Notes: generated by a model from the sequence alone, not told the origin. A stretch of DNA of 17,235 bases from Deltaproteobacteria bacterium (GCA_018400255.1 JAGYMO010000197.1:1-17235); one strand, 5' to 3'. Counted from the stretch's first letter, positions 1 to 9,358 are shown. Translations and numbers: made by a program.

Positions 1-1685
1 TCCCTTTCTCCTTCCAGCATTCTCTCTACAGGTATGCCCGTCCATTTTGAAACTACGCGGGCAATATCCTCGCTGTCGACCTCTTCTTTAAGCATTTTTA
101 GACCAGATTGAAATTCGTTGAGGTTTTCTTTTTCCTCTGAAAGCCTTTTTTCAAGTCCTAAAATACTACTATATCGTAACTCTGCCGCTTTTGCCAGATC
201 TCCCTGCCTTTCAGCAATCTGGGCCTCTGATTTAGCATTATCGATTTGCTCTTTTATTTCCCTTATGTTTTTAATTATCTCCTTTTCTTTTTCCCAGTGT
301 TTTGTCATGCTATCCAGTTGCTCTTTTAGATCTTTAAGCTCGTCTGCAATTTTAGCCAGCCGCTGTTTAGAGGAATTATCGGTTTCTTTTTTAAGGGCCT
401 CCCTTTCTATCTCGAGTTGAATTATCTTTCGTCTAAAATCATCTATTTCTGAGGGCAGGCTATCTATCTCTATCCTTAGCCTGCTGGTGGCTTCGTCAAC
501 CAGGTCTATAGCCTTGTCAGGCAGGAAACGATCTGTGATATATCGGTTAGAGAGTACTGCGGCGGATACCAATGCGGAGTCTTTGATCCTTACACCGTGG
601 TGTACCTCATATTTATCCTTTATGCCCCTAAGTATGGATATTGTATCCTCAACTGTTGGTTCGCTTACAACAATAGGCTGAAAGCGTCTCTCCAGGGCGG
701 CATCTTTTTCTATATACTTTCTGTATTCTTTTATTGTGGTTGCGCCTACGCATCGTAATTCTCCTCTTGCGAGTGCCGGCTTTAGCATATTGGAGGCGTC
801 AACTGCGCCCTCTGCAGCTCCAGCACCTACAAGCGTATGCAGTTCATCAATAAACAGGATAATTGAACCTTGCGCCTCTGAAACCTCTTTTAGGAAGGCC
901 TTCAACCTATCTTCAAATTCACCCCTGTATTTAGCTCCTGCTATGAGCGATCCCATGTCAAGAGCTATAACTCTTTTATCTTTCAAGGTTTCAGGTACAT
1001 CCTCACGGATAATTCGTTGAGCGAGACCCTCAGCAATAGCAGTTTTTCCGACACCGGGTTCTCCTATCAATACGGGATTGTTTTTTGTCCTTCTTGAAAG
1101 AACCTGAATTACCCTTCTGATTTCATCATCTCGACCTATGACGGGGTCTAGTTTGTCCTCCTTTGCTATACTTGTTAAGTCCTTACTAAAGCGTTCGATT
1201 GCCTGGTATTTATCCTCAGGGTTTGCGTCTACGACCCTTTGGCCACCCCTAATATCAATAAGGACCTTTAGCATATTTTTTCTCGTCATTCCATGGGAGG
1301 ATAAAATTTTTGAGGCTTCTCCTGCTGTTTCTTCGACTATTGCAAGCAGGATATGCTCTATGCTTATGTATTCATCCTTCATTTGGCCAGCTTCTTTTAT
1401 TGACTGGTTGAGTACCTCTTTTGATCGAGGTGAAATATATGCATCTCCATATCCTGTTCCACTTACCTTGGGTTTTTTATCAAGTGTCTGCTCTAATTCA
1501 GAGAGTATCTGGCCTTCGTTTACACCTATCTTTACGAGCATTGAGGGAATGATCCCATCTTTCTGCTCCAAAATTGCGTACAATAGATGTTCAGGCTCTA
1601 TTTGCTGATGGCCTTTTTTAGATGCTAATTCCTGAGAATTTTGAAGTGCATCCTGTGCCTTAAGCGTAAATTTGTCAAAACGCAT
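1..1685 (-). CDS. clpB: ClpB disaggregase chaperone, N-terminal two thirds (cut by window edge)
   Basis: ATP-dependent Hsp100 disaggregase that works with DnaK in the cytoplasm to pull proteins out of heat-induced aggregates. Reading the minus strand from the ATG at 1685 gives 561 uninterrupted residues before the window ends, against about 860 in the family. Visible parts are the Clp N-terminal repeat domain (roughly 1-145), then nucleotide-binding domain 1 with Walker A GEPGVGKT at 208-215 and Walker B ending in D280-E281. A long charged coiled-coil middle domain follows (roughly 410-525), which separates ClpB from ClpA and ClpC. The last residues are the conserved SKWTGIPVERML segment that leads into the missing second ATPase domain. 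An AAGGGGAT ribosome binding site lies 8 bases before the ATG. The gene diverges from the AbfD-like gene. It is an expected RpoH target, but I could not recognise a sigma-32 promoter or a CIRCE element upstream. Confidence 0.97.
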   Translation of the reverse strand, partial: MRFDKFTLKAQDALQNSQELASKKGHQQIEPEHLLYAILEQKDGIIPSMLVKIGVNEGQILSELEQTLDKKPKVSGTGYGDAYISPRSKEVLNQSIKEAGQMKDEYISIEHILLAIVEETAGEASKILSSHGMTRKNMLKVLIDIRGGQRVVDANPEDKYQAIERFSKDLTSIAKEDKLDPVIGRDDEIRRVIQVLSRRTKNNPVLIGEPGVGKTAIAEGLAQRIIREDVPETLKDKRVIALDMGSLIAGAKYRGEFEDRLKAFLKEVSEAQGSIILFIDELHTLVGAGAAEGAVDASNMLKPALARGELRCVGATTIKEYRKYIEKDAALERRFQPIVVSEPTVEDTISILRGIKDKYEVHHGVRIKDSALVSAAVLSNRYITDRFLPDKAIDLVDEATSRLRIEIDSLPSEIDDFRRKIIQLEIEREALKKETDNSSKQRLAKIADELKDLKEQLDSMTKHWEKEKEIIKNIREIKEQIDNAKSEAQIAERQGDLAKAAELRYSSILGLEKRLSEEKENLNEFQSGLKMLKEEVDSEDIARVVSKWTGIPVERMLEGER

Positions 1686-1892
1686 AATTTTCTATCCCCT
1701 TACTATATAATTGCTATTTCTAAATAATTACGTTTTTCGATTAGAAAACCCTTGGGCGGCTAATCTATTTGTCGAAACGTATATTTAAAAGGTAATAATC
1801 TGTCGTTTGATTGTCAACGATAGGCTGGACATACAGTTAATACTGAGTACCCTGAGCTATCATTTCGCTATTATGCCATATTCAATTTGAGC

Positions 1893-1921
1893 TTGACGTA
1901 AAAGATATGCTAAAATATATT
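1893..1921 (+). promoter_or_regulatory. Sigma-70-type promoter for the AbfD-like gene
   Basis: TTGACG at 1893-1898 and TATATT at 1916-1921 are separated by exactly 17 bases, five of six consensus matches at each element. A start point near 1928 would give a leader of about 35 bases before the ATG at 1963. It lies in the divergent clpB/AbfD-like intergenic region and is the best promoter match I found in the window. Function is inferred from sequence only. Confidence 0.6.
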
Positions 1922-1962
1922 TTTTAAATTCGAAAAACTATAAACAAGAAATGGGGGAAATT

Positions 1963-3408
1963 ATGACTTTAAAGACAGTAGATGATTACAGAGAAAGGGT
2001 CTCTAAGCTTAGGCCAAAATTTTTTATAGGTGGTAAGAGGGTCGAGAGCCTAAACGATCATCCAATATCAAGGGGTGTTATTGAGGCAACCGCAAAAATC
2101 TATGAGCTAACAATGGATCCAAAATACTCTGAGGTTATGACAGCGAAATCGCACCTTACCGGAGAAACTATAAGCCGGAGTCTGCATATACATCAGAATA
2201 CTGATGATCTTCAAAGGCGTTTAGATATGGCTCGTATGAACAGTCAAAAACTGGGTACCTGCAATTACAGATGCCCAGGAAATGAAATGCTTCCATCCCT
2301 TGCAGCGACAACATGGGAAATGGATAGGGATCTGGGCACCGATTATCATTCTCGTTTTAATGAGTACCTTAAATACGCGCAAAAGGAGGACCTTGTTGTA
2401 AGTGGATCGGTAACAGATACAAAGGGCGACAGAAGTAAGAGACCTCTTGATCAAGACCCAGACTCCTACGTTCATATCGTTGAAAGAAAAAAAGATGGTG
2501 TTGTAGTTTGCGGCGCTAAGCAGCATTCTACGGGTGCATACGTAGCGGACGAAAATTTAATTTTGCCTGGCTTATCGTGCCAAAAAGGGGAGGAGGACTA
2601 TGCCCTTGCATTTGTGGTACCTAACGGCACTGAAGGAATAACTTACATCGGGCAATACAATGCCTACAGTGTAGAGAGGGAATATGCGGAAAATTTGCAT
2701 TATTTAGGAAATCCTATTTATGGCCAGAGGGAAACCTCTCTTATAGTATTTGATCATGTGTTTGTTCCATGGGAGAGGGTGTTTATGTGCGGAGAAATAG
2801 AGTATACCCAAAGGTTTATTTCACGCTTTGCCAAAACCCATAGAATGAATTGCGGCGGGGCGTGTAAGGTCGGTTTTATGGACCTTATTATAGGGGCAAC
2901 GGAGCTTATTGCAGAATATCATGGAATCTCGAGGAAATCTCACATTGTGCAAAAGATAACAAGGATGATCCAGCTGAACAATACATCTCTTGCATGTGCT
3001 GTCAGTGCAGCCTATATGGGAAAGGAGGACCCTCCTGGCTCTGGTGTTTTTATGCCGGATGACGCTATGAGTAATCTATCAAAATTGAATACGAATGAAA
3101 GTTTTTGGGAGGTGCTGGCATTAGCCGGTGATATAGCAGGAGGAGTAGCGGTTACCATGCCAAGCGAAATGGATTTGGAAAATCCGGAAATTGGAGACTA
3201 TGTGTCCAAGTACCTTAAATCTGCTGTTCCGGCAAAGGAGAGGATGAGAATTATGAGATTCCTCCAGAATTGGGTTGCTGGTTTGCATGGTGTAGGCACG
3301 TATCAGGGCGCGGGGCCGAGTCAGAATGAAATGTTAATTCTTTATCGCGTAACGGATCTGGAGGAGAAAAAAAGGATGGCCGAGGAGCTTGCCAATGCTT
3401 ACTATTAA
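1963..3408 (+). CDS. 4-hydroxybutyryl-CoA dehydratase / HpaB-family flavoprotein (divergent AbfD-like)
   Basis: Belongs to the 4-hydroxyphenylacetate 3-hydroxylase (HpaB)/AbfD superfamily of FAD proteins with an acyl-CoA dehydrogenase fold. The length (481 residues) and N-terminus match AbfD of Clostridium aminobutyricum (about 490), the [4Fe-4S]/FAD enzyme that dehydrates 4-hydroxybutyryl-CoA. Numbered from this start, the Cys-x3-Cys pair is C100/C104, and a His (H293) is followed by CGGACK with C297 and C301. These correspond to the AbfD cluster ligands C99, C103, H292 and C299. The spacing to the last Cys is one residue longer, and the AbfD active-site residues Y296 and E455 appear as Cys and Gly (alignment from memory). 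The true reaction is therefore uncertain: a related acyl-CoA dehydratase/isomerase is likelier than an aerobic hydroxylase. The start at 1963 is preferred over 1951 because GGGGGA sits 5 bases before it. No CoA-pathway neighbours are present; mfd follows after 92 bases. Confidence 0.85.
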   Translation: MTLKTVDDYRERVSKLRPKFFIGGKRVESLNDHPISRGVIEATAKIYELTMDPKYSEVMTAKSHLTGETISRSLHIHQNTDDLQRRLDMARMNSQKLGTCNYRCPGNEMLPSLAATTWEMDRDLGTDYHSRFNEYLKYAQKEDLVVSGSVTDTKGDRSKRPLDQDPDSYVHIVERKKDGVVVCGAKQHSTGAYVADENLILPGLSCQKGEEDYALAFVVPNGTEGITYIGQYNAYSVEREYAENLHYLGNPIYGQRETSLIVFDHVFVPWERVFMCGEIEYTQRFISRFAKTHRMNCGGACKVGFMDLIIGATELIAEYHGISRKSHIVQKITRMIQLNNTSLACAVSAAYMGKEDPPGSGVFMPDDAMSNLSKLNTNESFWEVLALAGDIAGGVAVTMPSEMDLENPEIGDYVSKYLKSAVPAKERMRIMRFLQNWVAGLHGVGTYQGAGPSQNEMLILYRVTDLEEKKRMAEELANAYY

Positions 3409-3500
3409 GAGGATGGTAATCCCTTACTAATAAGATAGAAGAAAACAAGAAGTTGATTATTACAATAAAACTCGAATTTATTGAAGAGTAAATTATATCT

Positions 3501-6500
3501 ATGTTGGATAGTTTTGATAGCATTAATAAAATTTTCAGAGGATTAGAAAACAAAAAAAGGCTCATAGAGGTAATTGGTGCGTCTGGTTCTGCTACAAGTT
3601 ACATGTTAGCGGATGCAGTTAGAGAATTTAATCACCCTTTTCTTATAATTTTGCCTAGCACTGATGAGGCGAAAATTTTTTATAAGGACCTTACATTTTT
3701 TCTCCCAAAACAGGCTGCCAGGATATTTTTTTTCCCCGCTTATGACATCTCTCCCTTTACAGGCTTAAGCCCTCCAAAGGAACTGATTGGCGAGAGGGTT
3801 GGCGCGCTTTATGCCCTTTCGACCTTACAAGATGCAATTGTCGTTACCTCTATAGACGCAATCATGATGAACCTTATACCCAAAGATATTTTTTTGGGAT
3901 CGATTGAATACATAGCGGTTAATGAGGATGTTGACAGGGATGATTTTATAAAGAAATTGTTGGTGTTCGGCTATTTTAGGACATCGATTGTGGAAGAACG
4001 GGGTGATTTCTCAGTCAGGGGAGGGGTGATTGATTTATATCCGCCACTTTATGATTCTGCGATCAGAATTGAATTTTGGGGAGAAACAGTTGAGTCAATA
4101 AGAATTTTTGATCCGATAAGCCAGAGATCAAAGGCTGAAATGAAGGACTTAACTGTTTTGCCCGCAAGTGAAATATTATTAACATCCACAAATATTAAAA
4201 GGGCAAGATCTATGGGCAGGCTTCCTATAAGCCCGGATATAGGAGCAAGCTTTCCTGGACAAGAGGGATGGTTAAAACATTTTTATCCCTATCTTGATAC
4301 TATTTTTCGGTATCTTCCTATAGAAGGATACATATCGATAATTAATTACGATAGTTTTCCAGGGAATGCTGAGTCTGTTTTAAAAAAATATTCGAAAGAG
4401 ACGGAAAAATTTCGGAATGACTCCCTTGAAGATGGCAGACCATTTCCACAAACAGATGGGTTTTTCCTTAGCATGGAGGAGTTAGAGGAGGCTATTTCTC
4501 CATTTTCAAAAATTAATTTTTTTACTATCCCTGTAAGAGCTAAATCGGAAGAAGGTTCCTTAACTGTTAACATGAGCGGAACAATTCAGGATCATTTATC
4601 ACGGGCCTATAATGATAAAGATAGTAAACAGGTTTCAATAGGGGCTCTCGCTAAAAAAATAACGGAATGGACAGAGGAAGGAAAACGTATTCTACTTCTA
4701 TGTAGAACCGAACAACAGGCAGGGAGGCTTCAGGAAATACTGTTCAATTATAATCTTGAAGTTAAGGAATTGCTTCAAGATTGGTCGGGTTTAAAAAATT
4801 GCAGGGGACTATATATTTGTTTGGGCCATCTTTCGCAAGGGTTTGGATATCCTGAATCCTCGCTTATTATAATTACCGAGGATGAAATATTCGGTAAAAA
4901 GACTGGTGGAGAAAGAAGGGCAAAACGTGACAGTATAGAGACTATCCCTTGGACCGACTTAAGCCAGTTGCAGGAAAATAACCTGGTAGTGCATCAGGAT
5001 CATGGCATCGGGCGCTACAAGGGCCTTGTAAGAATGGAAATTGGTGAAAAGATAAGGGATTTTCTGATTATTGAGTATGTTGATAATGACAGACTTTATA
5101 TCCCTGCGGAACGGATAAATATTATCCAGAAATACGTGGGCTTGGATGATGATAATCCCCCATTAGATAGGTTAGGGGGTAGGGCTTGGCCAACGGCGAA
5201 AAAGAAGGCCAGGAAATCAATAGAAAGAATAGCGAAAGAACTTCTTAAAATTTATGCAGCGAGAAGGTTATACAAGGGTTTTGCCTTTTCAAAACCAGAT
5301 AACTACTATAGAGAGTTTGAGGCGACCTTTGATTATGAAGAGACCAAGGATCAGTCAAAGGCTATCGATGATGTTTTTTCAGATATGGAAGCTGATACAC
5401 CTATGGATCGTCTTATATGCGGCGATGTAGGGTTTGGAAAGACAGAGATAGCTATAAGGGCATCCTTTAAGGCCGTTATGGACGGTAAACAGGTGGCAAT
5501 ACTTGCTCCAACTACTGTTTTAGCAGAGCAACATTATCAAACATTTAGCAAGCGTTTTACTTCTTATCCAGTAAAGATTGATGTATTAAGCCGCTTTGTC
5601 CCTCAATCCATGCAAAGAAAAATAGTTGCTGAATTGGCCCGTGGAAAAGTTGATATTATTATTGGCACGCATAGGCTTTTGTCTGATGATATTATAATTA
5701 AAAACCTTGGGTTGCTTATTATTGATGAAGAACAACGATTTGGTGTTAAGGCAAAAGAAAAATTAAAGAAATATCGCAGCTCAGTAGATGTTCTAGCGAT
5801 GACAGCAACTCCTATACCACGGACTTTTCACATGACGCTGATGGGTGTAAGAGACCTTAGTATTATTCAAACTCCACCTGCGGAAAGATTAGCTATTCAA
5901 ACTTACATATCTAAATATGATGAGGAGGTAATATCGCAAGCCATAGAGAGAGAATTAGATAGAAGAGGCCAAATATTTTTTGTTCACAATCGTGTTAAGA
6001 ATATAGAGGCTATAGCCTCCAGGATACGTACCTTAGCCCCAAGAGCGAAGATCGATATAGCCCATGGCCAGATGAGAGAGAAAGAGCTAGAGGATACAAT
6101 GATACGGTTTTTGAATAAGGAGACTGATATCCTTGTATGCACTACGATAATAGACTCAGGGCTGGATATTGCCTCAGCTAACACAATAATTATTAACCAG
6201 GTCGATCTATTTGGTCTATCGGAGATCTATCAGCTTAGGGGTAGGGTAGGTAGATCTGATACTAAGGCATATGCATATCTTTTGGTCTCGGAGAGCTCTA
6301 GAATAACAGTTGAGGCCCAGAAGAGGCTAAAAGTTTTAATGGATTTTTCTCAACTGGGATCAGGGGTTAACATTGCTTTGAATGATTTAAGGATAAGAGG
6401 CGGGGGCAATATACTTGGGTTTTCTCAGTCAGGCCACATAAAGGCTATTGGATACGAATTTTATCTTAAACTTATAGAAAAGACTATGGCAGAACTCAAG

Positions 6501-6974
6501 GGCGAGGTCTTTCAGGAGGAAATTTTTCCTGAGATAAATATTGATTTACCTGTTTCTATACCCTATGATTACATAGCGGAGAGTGATGTAAGGATTGATA
6601 TATACAGACGATTGTCTTCCGCTAAAGACGAAGTGGAAATAGCAGATATGGAAAAGGAGATTGTCGACCGATTTGGTCCTTTGCCGGAAGAGGTATCAAA
6701 CCTTGTCTCTGTTATCAGGGTAAGCCTTGGCCTTAAAAAAATACGCTCTAAGAGATTAGATATCAATGGTAAATCAATGGTTTTTTCCTTTTCTCAAGAC
6801 ACCCCTCTTTCTAGTGAAAGATTATGCCAATTAGTTAATGACAACCCAGATAATTTTAGTTTTCTGACGGGACATAAATTAAAGGTTCTTATCAAAACAA
6901 ATGGATGTATTAATTGCCTTAAAGAGGCAGAAAAAATAATTACTGGATTAAAAGAGTATGCTTTCGAATATTGA
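3501..6974 (+). CDS. mfd: Transcription-repair coupling factor Mfd
   Basis: Superfamily 2 DNA translocase that displaces RNA polymerase stalled at DNA lesions and recruits UvrA. At 1157 residues it is close to the usual ~1150. Domains in order: an N-terminal UvrB-homology module (the FFPAYDISPF and LIGERVGALY segments), the CarD/RNA-polymerase interaction domain (about 490-590, beginning near LVVHQDHGIGRY), and the RecG-like helicase core. The core has Walker A GDVGFGKT at 641-648, DEEQ at 742-745, and the TATPIPRT segment. A TRG-like region and a C-terminal domain that masks UvrA binding in other Mfd proteins complete it. No catalytic residue is missing. The ribosome binding site before the ATG is weak (GAAGAG about 12 bases upstream). 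It lies downstream of the AbfD-like gene and may share its transcript. Parvulin genes follow after a long gap, an order often seen in deltaproteobacteria. Confidence 0.98.
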   Translation: MLDSFDSINKIFRGLENKKRLIEVIGASGSATSYMLADAVREFNHPFLIILPSTDEAKIFYKDLTFFLPKQAARIFFFPAYDISPFTGLSPPKELIGERVGALYALSTLQDAIVVTSIDAIMMNLIPKDIFLGSIEYIAVNEDVDRDDFIKKLLVFGYFRTSIVEERGDFSVRGGVIDLYPPLYDSAIRIEFWGETVESIRIFDPISQRSKAEMKDLTVLPASEILLTSTNIKRARSMGRLPISPDIGASFPGQEGWLKHFYPYLDTIFRYLPIEGYISIINYDSFPGNAESVLKKYSKETEKFRNDSLEDGRPFPQTDGFFLSMEELEEAISPFSKINFFTIPVRAKSEEGSLTVNMSGTIQDHLSRAYNDKDSKQVSIGALAKKITEWTEEGKRILLLCRTEQQAGRLQEILFNYNLEVKELLQDWSGLKNCRGLYICLGHLSQGFGYPESSLIIITEDEIFGKKTGGERRAKRDSIETIPWTDLSQLQENNLVVHQDHGIGRYKGLVRMEIGEKIRDFLIIEYVDNDRLYIPAERINIIQKYVGLDDDNPPLDRLGGRAWPTAKKKARKSIERIAKELLKIYAARRLYKGFAFSKPDNYYREFEATFDYEETKDQSKAIDDVFSDMEADTPMDRLICGDVGFGKTEIAIRASFKAVMDGKQVAILAPTTVLAEQHYQTFSKRFTSYPVKIDVLSRFVPQSMQRKIVAELARGKVDIIIGTHRLLSDDIIIKNLGLLIIDEEQRFGVKAKEKLKKYRSSVDVLAMTATPIPRTFHMTLMGVRDLSIIQTPPAERLAIQTYISKYDEEVISQAIERELDRRGQIFFVHNRVKNIEAIASRIRTLAPRAKIDIAHGQMREKELEDTMIRFLNKETDILVCTTIIDSGLDIASANTIIINQVDLFGLSEIYQLRGRVGRSDTKAYAYLLVSESSRITVEAQKRLKVLMDFSQLGSGVNIALNDLRIRGGGNILGFSQSGHIKAIGYEFYLKLIEKTMAELKGEVFQEEIFPEINIDLPVSIPYDYIAESDVRIDIYRRLSSAKDEVEIADMEKEIVDRFGPLPEEVSNLVSVIRVSLGLKKIRSKRLDINGKSMVFSFSQDTPLSSERLCQLVNDNPDNFSFLTGHKLKVLIKTNGCINCLKEAEKIITGLKEYAFEY

Positions 6975-7395
6975 CAAATGGCAACGTATAACAGAGCATT
7001 GTATTTAGTGTTTTCATTCCTTCTTGTATGCTATAGAAATTTGTTAAGATTTATGTTATATAAAATTACCACAATGCATTATTTCCCAGATGCCGGAAAA
7101 TAATAGATAAAACTGATCTTTTAATCCAGCCAATCTGTTTAGCCTTTTGTGCTGCTAACATGCTGTAAAAATTTACCAATCCTTTAACAATTGCTAATGA
7201 AAGAGTTGACTGCTGTTAAGCAGAAGATAAAGAGGAATACTGTGAAGGCAGGCATTTCATAGGCCCGTACTTGCGAGAGGTTTTTACGAAACCATCAAAA
7301 TTGAAAAATTGGCTGTATGGAGCGCGATTTTAAATGCTTTTCTGATTTAGCCCCTTTAGAATCGAAACGGCTATAAATATATTTACAAAAGGTTG
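6975..7395. other. 421-base gap without a gene between mfd and the parvulin pair
   Basis: No convincing reading frame in either direction and no clear intrinsic terminator after mfd. It contains an AT-rich imperfect hairpin (arms 7078-7086 and 7095-7104, one bulge, no following T run) and a promoter-like pair described separately. The length is unusual beside the otherwise tight gene spacing, so a small RNA or regulated leader is possible, but nothing in the sequence identifies one. Confidence 0.5.
7206..7233 (+). promoter_or_regulatory. Possible promoter for the parvulin genes
   Basis: TTGACT at 7206-7211 and TAAAGA at 7228-7233 have a 16-base spacer. A short hairpin, CTGCT-GTTA-AGCAG, overlaps the spacer. 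Transcription would begin about 150 bases before the first parvulin gene. A second candidate -10 (TATAAA at 7372-7377) lacks a convincing -35. Weak evidence, by sequence match only. Confidence 0.25.
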
Positions 7396-8400
7396 ATGTG
7401 GTTAAGAAGGATGTTTAAGATAAGAATATTCTTGATAAAATTTGGAATGGTAGAATACCTTAGATTTGTATTAGTTTGTCTTTTTTTCTTTCCTTATCTA
7501 TCCTCATGCGTTCCTGAAACATTCACTGACAGAAACATAGTGATAAAGGTGGAAGATAGATTATTTACTAGTGAGGATTTGGAAAAAATGGTAAACATTG
7601 TGGCTTTCGAAAATGACGTTCCTAAAAAAACTGTCTGGTCCTCAATAAATAGCCTTATAGATAAGGTTGTAGATGATTCCCTTGTGCTTCAATATGGAAA
7701 GGATAAGGGAATTACATTGAGTGAAACAGAGTTAATAAATGAGGTTGAAGATATTGCAAAGGATTACCCTTCAGGCAGCTTCAAGGAAACACTCATAGCC
7801 AGGTGTATAGATTATGATGAATGGGTAGAAAGGGTAAAAGAGCAAAAGTTAATTAAAAAGATAATAGAAAAGAAGACTGAAACCTTGTCACTTATTTCTC
7901 ATAGCTTAATAGCAGATTATTATAAGGAACACGCGATGAAATTTAGACAACCAGCAAGGGCTCATGTGATTCAATTGGTATCCAAAACAAGTGAGGATGC
8001 CAAGTCTTTATTGGAGCGCATTAGAGGTGGTGAAGAATTAGCTGATTTGGCTAAGCAAGAGTCTATTTATTCAACCAACCTTAATGGTCATGGGATCAAG
8101 TGGATAAATAAAGATGCATTACCCGAGCCACTTTCTGAGGTAGTTTTTTCCATTCCAATTGGCGAAGTAAGCGATATCATTGAAACAGTATATGGATATC
8201 ATATTATAAAAGTATTGGAAAGAAAGCCTGAAAGCCATAAAGGGATATTAGAAGTAAAAGAGGAGATAGAAAAAATCTTGCTTGAAGAGAAACGGGAAGA
8301 GGTTTATCAGAAATGGTTAGAGGAGTTACGAGAAAATTACAATGTTACAATAAATTACGGTCTATTAGAAAAAATCGCCCTGAGAAATGAAAACAATTAA
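7396..8400 (+). CDS. PpiC/SurA-type peptidyl-prolyl isomerase, predicted lipoprotein
   Basis: Parvulin-type foldase expected to be anchored on the outside of the inner membrane or on the outer membrane, assisting exported proteins. The N-terminus is a hydrophobic signal segment ending in a lipobox LSSC (Cys38 from this start). A SurA-like alpha-helical chaperone part follows (about 45-180), then one parvulin domain from about residue 184 to 277, containing GHGIKWI and the typical GYHIIKVLE end, and a charged helical tail. The start is uncertain: ATG 7396 has AAAAGG 3 bases before it, while ATGs at 7411 and 7447 give more normal lipoprotein signal lengths but poorly spaced ribosome sites, and a TTG at 7393 is also in frame. 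It overlaps the next gene by 14 bases, so the two parvulins are probably co-translated. PrsA-like or second-SurA roles are both possible. Confidence 0.88.
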   Translation: MWLRRMFKIRIFLIKFGMVEYLRFVLVCLFFFPYLSSCVPETFTDRNIVIKVEDRLFTSEDLEKMVNIVAFENDVPKKTVWSSINSLIDKVVDDSLVLQYGKDKGITLSETELINEVEDIAKDYPSGSFKETLIARCIDYDEWVERVKEQKLIKKIIEKKTETLSLISHSLIADYYKEHAMKFRQPARAHVIQLVSKTSEDAKSLLERIRGGEELADLAKQESIYSTNLNGHGIKWINKDALPEPLSEVVFSIPIGEVSDIIETVYGYHIIKVLERKPESHKGILEVKEEIEKILLEEKREEVYQKWLEELRENYNVTINYGLLEKIALRNENN

Positions 8401-9358
8401 AAATACTATATTGTGTATATGGCTGGTATTAGCGCTATTAATACCCTCTCATTTTAGTGCCGAAGTAACCGATAGGATTGTTGCAACAGTAAACGGTGAT
8501 ATTGTTACACTTTATGAACTTAATACATCTATAAAAAATTTAACTGGAATGGATGCGAGGGAATTAAGGGAAAAGGATGAGGAAAACTTTCATAAGGTTA
8601 GCCGGGCAGTCCTCAACAGTATGATTAATGAGCTTATAGCAGATCAGCATGCAAATAAGCTGGGAATAACGGTGGCAGAAAAGGATGTGGAGGAGGCCAT
8701 TGAGAGGGTAAAAATCGATAATGAGCTAACTCAGGAAGATCTCATATATAGTCTAAAAAAAGAGGGAATTACCTTTGAGGATTATAAAGAAAGGATTAAG
8801 CAGGAAATTGAACAAGCCCGGTTGGTGAATCATGAAATTAAATCGAAGATAGTAATAACCGAGGCAGAGATGAAGGATTACTATGATAACCATATTAAAG
8901 ACTTCATAGAAGAAGGTGAGGTGTTACTTGCAAGGATTTTTTTACCGGTAAAGGAGCCTGCAAATAATGATGAAGTCGCCGGAGTCAAAGCATTAGGAAA
9001 TGATATCTTAGGAAGGCTCAATAATGGGAAAGATTTTTTTGACCTAGCTATTAAATACTCTAAAGGCCCTGCTGCAAAAGAGGGGGGCAAACTTGGCTGG
9101 ATAAAAATGAAGAATATAGAGCCTGCATTGAGAGAAAAGATAGAGAACTTATCCCCGGGGGAGCATAGCGATTTAGAACCTATTGAATCTGGTTTTCAGA
9201 TAGTAAAGGTATTAGAAGAGAAAAAAGGTAAGATAAAGCAATTTGAGGATTTAAGGAGTGCTATACGCTCTAAATTGTTTAAAGAAAAAGTTGAAGAAAG
9301 ATATGCCGTCTGGTTGAAAAAATTACGTGATGAATCCTATATCAAGGTTATCTTTTAA
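8387..9358 (+). CDS. surA: SurA-like periplasmic peptidyl-prolyl isomerase
   Basis: Periplasmic chaperone and parvulin of the SurA family, which escorts unfolded outer-membrane proteins toward the BAM complex. The 323 residues begin with a Sec signal peptide (KTIKN basic part, hydrophobic core, probable cleavage after HFSA). The characteristic SurA N-domain follows, opening with DRIVATVNGDIVTLYEL, then a helical region and a single PpiC domain (about 175-285, with GGKLGWIK and GFQIVKVLEEK). E. coli SurA is longer (428) and has two parvulin domains; single-domain versions are usual in deltaproteobacteria. The ATG at 8387 lies inside the end of the upstream lipoprotein parvulin, and its own ribosome site is poor (TGAGA), which suggests translational coupling. 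The name surA is by family resemblance; orthology to E. coli SurA is likely but not proven. Confidence 0.9.
   Translation: MKTIKNTILCIWLVLALLIPSHFSAEVTDRIVATVNGDIVTLYELNTSIKNLTGMDARELREKDEENFHKVSRAVLNSMINELIADQHANKLGITVAEKDVEEAIERVKIDNELTQEDLIYSLKKEGITFEDYKERIKQEIEQARLVNHEIKSKIVITEAEMKDYYDNHIKDFIEEGEVLLARIFLPVKEPANNDEVAGVKALGNDILGRLNNGKDFFDLAIKYSKGPAAKEGGKLGWIKMKNIEPALREKIENLSPGEHSDLEPIESGFQIVKVLEEKKGKIKQFEDLRSAIRSKLFKEKVEERYAVWLKKLRDESYIKVIF

Noticed and set aside
118..1608. Several plus-strand frames of 60-156 codons over the first 1.6 kb
   Set aside because: They are antisense shadows of clpB, whose minus-strand frame is continuous and carries all family motifs.
1686..1950. Sigma-32 promoter or CIRCE operator for clpB
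   Set aside because: A TTGACA occurs on the minus strand at 1817-1812, but the -10 at proper spacing is poor. No CTTGAA/CCCCAT pair and no CIRCE inverted repeat were found.
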